A DNA stretch of 64,000 bases. Origin: Bacillota bacterium. GTDB lineage: Bacteria > Bacillota > Desulfotomaculia > Desulfotomaculales > Desulfallaceae. The notes under the pieces are model-generated. The model was given only the letters and a program-made list of their open reading frames with translations. It was not told the origin of the DNA and did not search any database. Shown here one piece after another: positions 44,949 through 52,469 of this stretch. The stretch covers positions 1 to 64,000 of the forward strand of contig JAEXOR010000055.1 of the NCBI GenBank assembly GCA_023439185.1. Reading direction: 5' to 3'. The stretch's first letter is position 1; each line of letters starts with the position of its first letter. The position numbers were made by a program, and so were the translations under genes.

Positions 44949-46439
44949 ATGGCGGATTCCAGCATAAAGAAGACGCAATCAGTCGCTCCGGGAGTTAACG
45001 ATGCTTTGGGGAACTTGTTTCGGTTTCTGCCCAATGAACAAAATGAGCGGATGAAATGGTTGGCCAACATTTTGCATGCGATCCACGAAAGTGTGGTGGT
45101 CGTGGATCTGGAATCCACTATAATCTATGTAAATCCGGCATACCTGAGGAGCCTGGGGGTATCCGAGGATAAGGTCCTGGGGCGTAAGCTTAAAGACTTT
45201 GAGCCCACATCCAGGATCTTGGATGTTCTAAGCTCAGGAAAACCTATTGTAGACGATCCGTCCAGGATTACTTCCCTTGGAATAGATATTATGGCTAATA
45301 TCACCCCGGTTTTTGACGGCAAAAATCTTATCGGGGCGGTGGCGGTATTTAGAGATATTTCGGAGATTGTCACCCTAAAGGAAAAGCTTCAGCAAACCAC
45401 GGCGGAAATGCTTAAGACCAAGGAACTGACCTCCCGTTACTATTCTGAGCTCCAGGAACTCAGGACCAGGCTGATGGATATCGATGACCTTGTCTGTGAG
45501 AGTCCGGAAATGCGGCGAGTAATGGAGGTGGTGCTGCGCATCGGCCGGGTGGATTCTACAGTTCTGGTAACCGGAGAGTCCGGCGTGGGTAAAGAAGTGG
45601 TAACCAAGCTCCTCCACAAAGTTAGCAAGCGCAAAGACGGACCCTTTGTGGTAATAAACTGCGGCGCTGTTCCTGATAACCTGTTGGAGTCGGAACTGTT
45701 CGGCTATGAAAAGGGCTCCTTTACCGGGGCCAATAGGGAGGGTAAACTGGGCCTGGTGGAGTTGGCCAACAAAGGGACCTTGTTTTTGGATGAAATCGGT
45801 GAATTGCCCCTGGGCCTGCAGGTTAAACTCCTGCGCGTGCTGCAGGATAAACAGTTCTTCCGGTTGGGAGGAGGCAAACCTATCGAGGTAGATGTACGCT
45901 TTATTGCCGCTACCAACCGGGATTTAAAAAAAATGGTCACCCGGAAGATTTTTAGGGAAGATTTGTTTTACCGCCTCAATGTTGTTCCCATTCATATTCC
46001 GCCCCTTCGGGAACGCAAGCCGGACATAGTGCCGCTGGCCGGTTTTTTCTTAGAGAAATACAACAAGAAATACGGCATGAATAAAAAGCTGTTGCCTGAA
46101 GTGTTGCGTTGGCTGGAGAATTACAACTGGCCCGGCAATGTGCGGGAACTTGAAAATGTAGTGGAGAGATTGGTGGTTTCTTCAATTAATGATCCCATTA
46201 CTTTGAAGGAAGTGTATTTGGCTGAATGTGGTGACCGGCCTTTCCAAAGCGATGGAGTGATTGGCCTGAATGTGATGGACTTGCAAAAGGCCAAAGAGAT
46301 GCTGGAAAAGGAACTTATAACGAAAGCCTTGAATTTAGCAGGCTCAGCCAGAAAGGCGGCCCAACTGCTGGGGGTTGACCACTCAACAGTGGTCCGTAAA
46401 GCTAGAAGGCACGGAATTGATCTAGCCAATCTTTCGTAA
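44949..46439 (+). CDS. Sigma-54-dependent transcriptional activator (PAS-AAA-Fis)
   Basis: 496 residues. A PAS domain (about 35-145, HESVVVVDLESTIIYVNPAYLRSLG) is followed by a short coiled linker and the AAA+ domain: Walker A GESGVGKE, GTLFLDEIGELP, and the sigma-54 contact loop reading GSFTGA rather than GAFTGA. The Fis-type helix-turn-helix is ARKAAQLLGVDHSTVVRKARRHGI. No receiver domain is present, so it senses a ligand directly or through a partner such as the V4R protein. Downstream are three palindromic sites and a -24/-12 promoter, its likely targets. Confidence 0.92.
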   Translation: MADSSIKKTQSVAPGVNDALGNLFRFLPNEQNERMKWLANILHAIHESVVVVDLESTIIYVNPAYLRSLGVSEDKVLGRKLKDFEPTSRILDVLSSGKPIVDDPSRITSLGIDIMANITPVFDGKNLIGAVAVFRDISEIVTLKEKLQQTTAEMLKTKELTSRYYSELQELRTRLMDIDDLVCESPEMRRVMEVVLRIGRVDSTVLVTGESGVGKEVVTKLLHKVSKRKDGPFVVINCGAVPDNLLESELFGYEKGSFTGANREGKLGLVELANKGTLFLDEIGELPLGLQVKLLRVLQDKQFFRLGGGKPIEVDVRFIAATNRDLKKMVTRKIFREDLFYRLNVVPIHIPPLRERKPDIVPLAGFFLEKYNKKYGMNKKLLPEVLRWLENYNWPGNVRELENVVERLVVSSINDPITLKEVYLAECGDRPFQSDGVIGLNVMDLQKAKEMLEKELITKALNLAGSARKAAQLLGVDHSTVVRKARRHGIDLANLS

Positions 46440-46463
46440 AAAATCCTTAAAGAGATCAAAAAT

Positions 46464-46483
46464 CAGCCCTTTAAACAGGGCTG
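46464..46483 (+). terminator. Hairpin after the PAS/sigma-54 activator
   Basis: CAGCCCT (46464-46470) and AGGGCTG (46477-46483) surround TTAAAC; no T run follows. Confidence 0.4.
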
Positions 46484-46521
46484 GCTTGGGAAAAATACAT
46501 AACTGACAAAATTGCTCAATG

Positions 46522-46552
46522 ACCCTGTCCGATATAAACATCTGGACAGGGT
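46522..46552 (+). terminator. Second hairpin after the activator gene
   Basis: ACCCTGTCC (46522-46530) and GGACAGGGT (46544-46552) form a perfect 9-bp stem with a 13-base loop, followed by TTATAAG. It ends just before the first palindromic activator site. Confidence 0.55.
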
Positions 46553-46560
46553 TTATAAGT

Positions 46561-46597
46561 GGTGTAATGCTACACCGGTATGGTGCGGCAATGCAAC
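46561..46597. promoter_or_regulatory. Two 16-bp palindromic enhancer sites (6-4-6)
   Basis: GGTGTA-ATGC-TACACC (46561-46576) is a perfect palindrome. GGTGCG-GCAA-TGCAAC (46582-46597) is a degenerate copy starting 21 bases later, which is two helical turns. They lie about 175-210 bases upstream of the -24 element, as expected for sigma-54 enhancers. Confidence 0.6.
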
Positions 46598-46693
46598 GGG
46601 CTAAAATCAGAACCGTGCTCAGGACGGGAACTGCTGGTACAATGGTTCCCTGATTGGCGAGTCGGCAAGACTGCCGGGGTGTGGTTGGAAACT

Positions 46694-46709
46694 GTTGCAA
46701 TACTGCATC
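46694..46709. promoter_or_regulatory. Third palindromic enhancer site
   Basis: GTTGCA-ATAC-TGCATC has the same 6-4-6 layout as the site at 46561 and matches it at most positions. It lies 63 bases upstream of the sigma-54 promoter. Confidence 0.55.
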
Positions 46710-46771
46710 AGGATGAACCGGCATATCGGACATTTATAGCAGCATTAACCGGCTGAATATTCTGTTATTTG

Positions 46772-46787
46772 TGGCATGGAAATTGCT
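46772..46787 (+). promoter_or_regulatory. Sigma-54 promoter of the epimerase/selenoprotein operon
   Basis: TGGCATGGAAATTGCT contains TGGCA and TTGCT at the exact spacing, with GG at 46773-46774 and GC at 46785-46786. It is one of the closest consensus matches in the window and lies 141 bases before the first gene. Confidence 0.85.
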
Positions 46788-46927
46788 AAATATAATGTAA
46801 ATGAAGGAGCCTTACAGGCCCAAAGGGGGTTGAATCTTGATTTATAAGTACGGAGGACGTCACAAAACGAATGGAGCTGCATGATTGAGATTAGTTTTCA
46901 AACTACCTGATTCAAGGAGGATATTGC

Positions 46928-47323
46928 ATGAAACTGGAAAAAATTGACCACATATGCATAGCGGTTAAAGATGTCAAGAAGGCTGAGGAAATATACTCAA
47001 GGGCTTTTGATATTAAGGGTATGGACTACTATGTTGACGAAAATGAAAAAATCAATGTGGTCAGGTTCATGATTGGCGAGGTCGGCTTTGAGCTTATGGA
47101 ATCCACCGACCCGGACGGGGAAGTTGCTAAATTTATCGAAAAAAACGGTGAGGGCGTTTTCTTAATATCATTTAAGGTGCCTGACACAGTTGAAAGCATG
47201 GATGAATTAAGCAAGAAAGGGTTCCCCCTGCTTGATAAGAAACCGCGGAAATGGCGCAACAGCAATTTCACGTTCTTGCATCCGAAGGGGTTTAACGGAG
47301 TGCTGCTGGAGCTTATTGACTGA
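46928..47323 (+). CDS. VOC-family protein, methylmalonyl-CoA epimerase-like
   Basis: 131 residues with two beta-alpha-beta-beta-beta modules. The N-terminus KIDHICIAVKDVKKAEEIY provides the first metal histidine, FELMES a middle ligand region, and FLHPKGFNGVLLELID the C-terminal ligands, as in methylmalonyl-CoA epimerase. It could racemise methylmalonyl-CoA for the mutase at 25918, but other VOC lyases look alike. AAGGAGGA gives a clear start. It is co-transcribed from the sigma-54 promoter with the reductase that follows after 37 bases. Confidence 0.82.
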   Translation: MKLEKIDHICIAVKDVKKAEEIYSRAFDIKGMDYYVDENEKINVVRFMIGEVGFELMESTDPDGEVAKFIEKNGEGVFLISFKVPDTVESMDELSKKGFPLLDKKPRKWRNSNFTFLHPKGFNGVLLELID

Positions 47324-47360
47324 ACTTGAAACAAAATTAATCCAAAGGAAGGTGAAGCAA

Positions 47361-49319
47361 ATGCAAAAGCCCGGTGAAGCCAAACTGTCCACCCTGTTTG
47401 AGAAAACAAAAGTCGGCAAATATGAATTAAAAAACAGGGTTAAATATGCAGCCTGCTGAGTGTCCAATTATAATACCCGGGACGGGTATCTTACCGAGCG
47501 CGAAATAGAGCGTGTGAGGGTCATATCCAAAACAGGGGCGGGGATGATCACCAACCAGGGGGCTTATCCCGACCCCAGAGGCGAAGGCAAGGCCTATTTT
47601 CGTCAATTGGCTATCTATGATGATAAGTTTTTGCCTAAATTTGAGCAGATCGCCGGCATGTTAAAGGACAACGGCGCGGTAGCCATTCAACAAATATTGC
47701 ACGCCGGGCGCTACGGCGGCATAGACCTGGGGTATTGCGCCGCGCCTTCAGTGGTGCCCCAGACACTGCCCCATTTTCGCCCGCCAAGGGAAATGACCAA
47801 AGAGGATATAAAAGAATGCATCAAAGAGTTTGTGGATGCCTCCAAGCGTGCCGTGAAGGTGGGTTTTGACGGAGTGGAGGTAACCAGCTTCATGGGTTAC
47901 CTGCTGGCGAATTTCAATTCCAAATTTACCAACCGCCGCACGGATGAATATGGCGGTTCGCTGGAAAACAGGGGCCGCTTTATGCGGGAATTAATCTACT
48001 CCATTAAAGAGGCCATCGGCGACCGGCTATTAATTGTCCGCTTAAACGGCACTGAATTGATGGACCGCTATGGCGGCAACAGTGAAGAGGAATGCCTGGA
48101 ATTAATAAAAATGGCTGCCGGCTGCGGCCTGGATATGATCAGCTTCTGTATCGGATGGCAGGAGGCCCCCGAGTCCTCCATCGCCAGGGACATTCCCCCG
48201 GGGTACTGGAACTATCTGGCCGAGCGGGCTAAAAAGGAAATTCCTGATGTCCCCATCGCTTTTGGTGTAAGATTGCCCGATGCGGAAATGGCCAACGAGA
48301 GCATTGCCAAAGGTCAATTTGACTACTGGGAGGTCTGCCGGCCATTCCTGGCGGACCCGGAAAGACTGCACAAAACCGCGGAAGACCGCCGGGGGGAAGT
48401 AAAACCATGTATCGGTTGTCTGCTTTGTCTTTCCAGACTGTTCCGTGATTTGCCGTACCTGTGCACCGTTAACCCCGTGCTGGGGCATGAGGTGGAGCCG
48501 GAATATGCAATCCGCCCGGCGGCATACAAAAAGAATGTGCTGATTGTCGGCGGAGGCCCGGCCGGGCTGGAATGCGCCATAGCCGCGTCAAAAAGGGGTC
48601 ACAGTGTGCGCCTGTTTGAAAAATCCGATCGCCTGGGGGGGCAGCTGCGCACTTATGCCACCCATGACCTGGCCACCAAAAAAGATTTGGAGGATTTGCT
48701 TTCCTACTATGAAGTAATGGTTGATAAACTGGGCATTGAGATTAATTTAAACACAGAAATAACCGAGAAGGTATTCCGGAATATGCTCCACCAGAACGAC
48801 GTGGTGGTGGTTGCCGCCGGTTCCGCCATTGATACCGGCAATCTGCCGGGCATCGATAAAGCTTTAATCGCCCACGACGTAATGGATAACAAAGTAACCT
48901 GCGGCCAAAAAGTGGCTGTAATCGGAGGGGGAAAAATAGGTCTCAGTACCGCTGAATACCTTGCTGACGCCGGTCATGAAGTAATCATTATCGAAGCAGA
49001 TAAGCGTATCGCCGGTGATGTAATGCCCACTTGGAAATGGCGCCACACTTCCTGGGTTGAACAGATGCAGATCAAGACGATAACCCAGGCCAGGGTAAAG
49101 GAAATAGCCGCAGGCGTACTGACGATAATAAAAGACGGGGAAGAGAAGTTTATTGAGGTGGACAGTGTGGTGGCGGCATCGCCGCGGAAGGCTAACCAGG
49201 GTCTGGTGCATAGCCTGGAATTTATGGTGGATGAGCTTTACGTAATCGGTGACGCGGTGACCCCGAGAGGCCTGTATCAAGCTATTCACGACGGGTATCG
49301 CACTGGGGCCAGGGTATAA
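47361..49319 (+). CDS. Probable selenoprotein: Old Yellow Enzyme/2,4-dienoyl-CoA reductase-type flavoenzyme with in-frame TGA
   Basis: One gene of 653 codons read through TGA at 47457-47459, giving a 652-residue product with Sec33. ATG 47361 has GGAAGGTGA upstream, and the frame continues unbroken on both sides of the TGA. Before it comes the conserved family opening LFEKTKVGKYELKNRVKYAAC, after it VSNYNTRDGYLTEREIERV. The TIM barrel (1-345) has LHAGRYGG and GYLLANFNSKFTNRRTDEYGG; CIGCLLCLSRLFRDLPYLC holds a 4Fe-4S cluster; the rest is the FAD/NAD(P) half (LIVGGGPAGLECA, VIGGGKIGLS). It likely reduces an unsaturated CoA ester or ring. Sec33 follows Cys32 and aligns with the flavin-contacting Cys26 of YqjM. 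The alternative is a nonsense mutation or a start at GTG 47460, which has no ribosome site and would lose the first barrel strand. Confidence 0.8.
47473..47489 (+). promoter_or_regulatory. Candidate bacterial SECIS hairpin
   Basis: ATACCC (47473-47478) and GGGTAT (47484-47489) form a perfect 6-bp stem with loop GGGAC (47479-47483). The loop begins 20 bases after the TGA and starts with G residues. In E. coli fdhF the SelB-binding loop occupies almost the same distance (about +19 to +23) and also begins with GG. Confidence 0.65.
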
Positions 49320-49349
49320 CCTTATTGCGAAAAAATAGGTGGTGCGGCG

Positions 49350-49769
49350 ATGGTTAATAATAATTTTTTAACGGACACTTTATCCTGGCAGGAGTACCTT
49401 GAGCAGAATCAAATATTAGCTAAAATTAAAAATGGAGCCAGGATTGGCATCCTTCCCAAAAACAACTTCGGTACCGAGGGTGAATATCTTCTGGTGTGGG
49501 AGGTAAAAGAAGGCCGGATCAATGTATTTACTGAAACCTTCAAAGGCTTTCGCTACTCCGGAGTGGAAATCATTTTTTTGGCTGAAGAACAGGTACTGGA
49601 AAAAATGTATCAGGCATTGAGCAATGACATTTTATCTGAAATAAAAAATCAAATAAGGTTGGGTAATATTATCTGCTATATTATGAAAAACAGACAAGAG
49701 CTTATTGATATGGGATTCGAAGAGCTGATTGAATATATAGGTATTCCCTCTATTGGCACATGTCATTAA
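49350..49769 (+). CDS. Unrecognised small protein
   Basis: 139 residues, no signal peptide or membrane segment, mixed alpha/beta composition. The N-terminal half has alternating hydrophobic strands (ARIGILPKNNFGTEGEYLLVWEVKEGRINVFTETFKGF); the C-terminal half is helical with isoleucine-rich stretches. I do not recognise a family. It lies 30 bases after the selenoprotein candidate in the same direction and before a strong terminator, so it is probably the third gene of that operon. The ribosome site (AGGTGG) is weak. Confidence 0.7.
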   Translation: MVNNNFLTDTLSWQEYLEQNQILAKIKNGARIGILPKNNFGTEGEYLLVWEVKEGRINVFTETFKGFRYSGVEIIFLAEEQVLEKMYQALSNDILSEIKNQIRLGNIICYIMKNRQELIDMGFEELIEYIGIPSIGTCH

Positions 49770-49784
49770 ACTATTGCGCATCGG

Positions 49785-49819
49785 AAAAAGGATTGCCAAT
49801 TTTTGCGGCAATCCTTTTT
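49785..49819. terminator. Strong terminator
   Basis: AAAAAGGATTGCC (49785-49797) and its complement (49807-49819) form a 13-bp stem with a 9-base loop and T run. It closes the sigma-54 operon begun at 46772. Confidence 0.92.
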
Positions 49820-50173
49820 TGCGTCAAGGTAGGTGGTGTTTCACCACCTCCGCGCGAAGATTTTCATACAATGCTTGTCTATCATTTATAAATCAGGTTT
49901 GTCAAAGGGGAAAAACAGCATGGCGTAATCCTGCGAGGGCATAGATTCCTCCCGTACAAAATGATTGGTAGGAAGGTGGGCGCTGCAGGCAAGTTTTGAT
50001 TGACCGGCGTGGATTTTGTAGTATAATAGATACTGGAATTTTGTGTCAGCGGTTATGCGCGGGAATCGTAATGCGAACATAGCAACACCGGCATTTGCAC
50101 GTGCTTTCCCCGATGGGAGTAGTACGCGCTTTTTGCAGACAACGGATAATTTATAGGAAGCGGAGGAAGGCTC
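49820..50173 (+). other. Gap before the DUF4157 gene, with promoter
   Basis: About 350 bases without a convincing gene. A strong sigma-A promoter lies inside it at 50000-50027. A minus-strand frame of 18 codons (49886-49942) with a GGAGGA upstream is too short to call. Confidence 0.5.
50000..50027 (+). promoter_or_regulatory. Sigma-A promoter of the DUF4157 gene
   Basis: TTGACC (50000-50005), a 16-base spacer and a perfect TATAAT (50022-50027). The gene starts 146 bases after the -10 box. Confidence 0.65.
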
Positions 50174-51373
50174 ATGCAATATAAAAAAATGCGAAAACCG
50201 GCCAAACACCTTCATAAGCCGGTGCCGCATGAGCTTTCTTCGCTGACGCCTTCCATTCCCAATTCCGCTTTATTGTCATTGCTCCAACACCAGGGGGAAG
50301 ATGTTCTCTCTGGGCAGCTCAACAAGACCGGCTTGCCGGATGCAATCAAGGCGCGCTTTGAGCGAATGTCAGGTATGACGCTGGATGATGTTCGTGTGCA
50401 TTACAATTCGAATAAGCCTGCCCAATTGGGTGCGGCGGCGTATACGCAGGGCAATGAGGTATATATTGGGCCGGGAAACGAGCATAGCCTTGAGCATGAA
50501 TTGGTGCATGTAGTACAACAAAAACAGGGAATCGTCCAGCCTACTTTCCGTTTCGGCAACCAACAAATTAACTATTCTAAAAAATTAGAGCATGAAGCGA
50601 AAAATCAAATATTCCATACGCCTGATTCTGCTGGTTCTAACGTATCACGCACAATACAATGTGATTGGGATACGTTTGCACAGCCGCGAACAGGCATCAG
50701 TTCATTTGAAAAACCCATATCACAACAGTCAGATACTATGCTGGCAAAACGATTTGAGGATATCCGCGGAAATTATCTTGAGTCAGGGAAGCAGATATTC
50801 CTGTATCTAGCGGTGGGTACTGCAAATGCTTCGGCAAATGGCACTAACCCTAGTTCCCCGACACGTGCAAAACCGGAATATTTACAACAGCAGCAGAATC
50901 CCTCAATTACCGGTGATGCATTGAAAGAAGGATATCAGGTTATTACCGTAAATATTGATGCTTTTGGTAGCGACAAAGAAGATGTTTCGGAAGATGGGAA
51001 CAGAGTTGATATTGTGATAAACGGCGTATTCCCCGTTTCAGGGAAAGTGGATACCGGTGAAGATAGTAAAGCTATACCTGCAATGAAAAGTTTGATTGAC
51101 AGTGTGATTGGCGGCAACGGGCAGGTTATTTTTCTAAACGCCATCGAGGATTCACCATCAGAAGAAGAGCCAAATTCCTTCCGTCTATTTAGTGGAATGC
51201 GCTCCCTTATACCAGCAAGACAGAAAGGTGTAAAAAACTTTACATATGCAACTTCCTATCTGGAGCAACAGCCAGGATTTAATTTATATAAGGGTCCGCT
51301 TCCAAGACAGGGTTTTTTAGTAAGCAAGAATAAACAACTTGCATCTATGAATGAAATACTTTTATCAGACTAA
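50174..51373 (+). CDS. DUF4157 (eCIS-core domain) protein with unassigned C-terminal region
   Basis: 399 residues. The N-terminal 30 residues are basic and proline-rich; the DUF4157 domain (about 50-120) includes MSGMTLDDVRVHYNSNKPAQLGAAAYTQGNEVYIGPG and the HExxH-like HELVHVVQQ at 108-116, which resembles a zinc-peptidase site. The C-terminal 230 residues (FLYLAVGTANASANG; GYQVITVNIDAFG; GNGQVIFLNAIEDS) form a second domain that I cannot assign. DUF4157 occurs beside extracellular contractile injection systems and at the front of secreted toxins. No such system, immunity gene or secretion signal is nearby. It has its own promoter and terminator. Confidence 0.85.
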   Translation: MQYKKMRKPAKHLHKPVPHELSSLTPSIPNSALLSLLQHQGEDVLSGQLNKTGLPDAIKARFERMSGMTLDDVRVHYNSNKPAQLGAAAYTQGNEVYIGPGNEHSLEHELVHVVQQKQGIVQPTFRFGNQQINYSKKLEHEAKNQIFHTPDSAGSNVSRTIQCDWDTFAQPRTGISSFEKPISQQSDTMLAKRFEDIRGNYLESGKQIFLYLAVGTANASANGTNPSSPTRAKPEYLQQQQNPSITGDALKEGYQVITVNIDAFGSDKEDVSEDGNRVDIVINGVFPVSGKVDTGEDSKAIPAMKSLIDSVIGGNGQVIFLNAIEDSPSEEEPNSFRLFSGMRSLIPARQKGVKNFTYATSYLEQQPGFNLYKGPLPRQGFLVSKNKQLASMNEILLSD

Positions 51374-51443
51374 ATGCATCTTGTGATCTAAGTTTTGGAT
51401 GCTGTGTTGCTATGAGGATTGTGTGAAAAAGGAGGGTTATCAT

Positions 51444-51530
51444 ATGCCTAAAAAACGAATAGCCGAGGGCAAGACGAGAAAATCGCCTTGCCCTCTATTC
51501 TTTTTGCCCAAATATCATTTCACCCCTTGA
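51444..51530 (+). CDS. Possible 28-residue ORF overlapping a terminator
   Basis: ATG 51444 lies seven bases after AAGGAGGG (51429-51436). The frame encodes a short basic peptide (MPKKRIAEGKTRKSPC, then eleven mostly hydrophobic residues). It contains the terminator hairpin at 51465-51495, so it could be a leader-type peptide or the relic of a lost gene. I do not recognise it. Confidence 0.3.
   Translation: MPKKRIAEGKTRKSPCPLFFLPKYHFTP
51465..51495. terminator. Terminator between convergent units
   Basis: GAGGGCAAG (51465-51473) and CTTGCCCTC (51487-51495) form a perfect 9-bp stem, followed by TATTCTTTTT. On the minus strand a T-rich tract also follows, so it may serve the oxidoreductase operon ending at 51592. 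Confidence 0.7.
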
Positions 51531-51591
51531 CAATCTTATTCGTGGGGACTATTTGTTTCGCCCGTCAGACATGACGTGCCGGATCGTTGAT

Positions 51592-52464
51592 TTAAGGGCT
51601 GGCAAATTTAGCTTTTAAGAATTGCCAGTCGGTATCCACGGCACTTTGAATTTCGCCGATTTGTTTTGCGGTAAGGTGCCTGTATCTCTTCTGGCGCTTC
51701 AAATAAGCTTCCATGGGGACATCCCGGGGACCATGGTTAAGGGTGTATTTTCTGCCATCCTCAACTTCATATAACGGGAACAGCCCGGTTTGCACCGCCA
51801 GGCGGGATATTTTTGCTCCTTCGTGGTCGGCCACACCCCACCCGTCCAGGCAGGGGATCAGCACCACGATGAAGCGCATGCCCTTTATCTCTTTAGCCTT
51901 GCTGACCTTGCGGGCCAAATCATCCAGGTAGCCGGTGGTGGCGGTGGCCATGTAGGGTATGCGATGCGCCGCCATTATTTCGGCCACGTTCTTTTTGGCC
52001 GTGGGCTTGCCGGCAGGGGTGGAAGTGGTATAGGCAAGGTAAGGTGTGGATGAACTTTTCTGCGCCCCCGTATTCATATATCCTTCATTGTCCAGGCAGA
52101 TGTAGATAATATCCTCATTGCGTTCCGCGGCGGAGGAGAGAGATTGAAATCCAATATCGTAGGTTCCTCCGTCACCGGCCATGGCCACCACGTTTATATG
52201 GTCCTTCCCCTGCGCCTTTAAAGCCCGCTTAATGCCTGCCGCCGAAGCGGCGCTGGCCTCCAAGGTAGTTTGGTAGACCGGTATGCGCATTGAGCTCATG
52301 GGCTGTGGGCCGGAGATAATGGCTATGCACGAGGGCGGAACCACCGCAATCGTGTTTTTCCCCAGGGTATTGACAATGTACCGGATGGCCAGGGCCGCGT
52401 TGCAACCGGGACACGCATGATGACCGGAGCAAAAAATTTTCTCCTCGGGAATTTGGTATGCCAA
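51592..52464 (-). CDS. 2-oxoacid:acceptor oxidoreductase, beta (TPP-binding) subunit
   Basis: 290 residues from the TTG at 52464, which follows a GGAAGGGGTGA; a longer frame from 52482 overlaps the alpha gene. The N-terminal CSGHHACPGCNAALAIRYI gives cluster/TPP cysteines. The thiamine diphosphate motif reads MAGDGGTYDIGFQSLSSAAERNEDIIYICLDNEGYMNTGAQ, with GDG and a downstream Asn. It decarboxylates a 2-oxoacid to the acyl-CoA together with the alpha and gamma subunits. It is the last gene of the minus-strand operon. Confidence 0.92.
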   Translation of the reverse strand: MAYQIPEEKIFCSGHHACPGCNAALAIRYIVNTLGKNTIAVVPPSCIAIISGPQPMSSMRIPVYQTTLEASAASAAGIKRALKAQGKDHINVVAMAGDGGTYDIGFQSLSSAAERNEDIIYICLDNEGYMNTGAQKSSSTPYLAYTTSTPAGKPTAKKNVAEIMAAHRIPYMATATTGYLDDLARKVSKAKEIKGMRFIVVLIPCLDGWGVADHEGAKISRLAVQTGLFPLYEVEDGRKYTLNHGPRDVPMEAYLKRQKRYRHLTAKQIGEIQSAVDTDWQFLKAKFASP

Positions 52465-52469
52465 TGTAA

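Noticed and set aside
47232..47459. Separate small protein ending at the TGA
   Set aside because: Its first part overlaps the epimerase gene out of frame; only the part from ATG 47361 is family-like and it belongs to the reductase.
47460..49319. Reductase gene starting at GTG 47460 as an independent CDS
   Set aside because: No ribosome site precedes it, it would lack the conserved N-terminal barrel strand, and that strand is encoded immediately upstream in the same frame with a good start.
49886..49942. 18-codon minus-strand frame with GGAGGA upstream
   Set aside because: Too short and without features or context to support translation.
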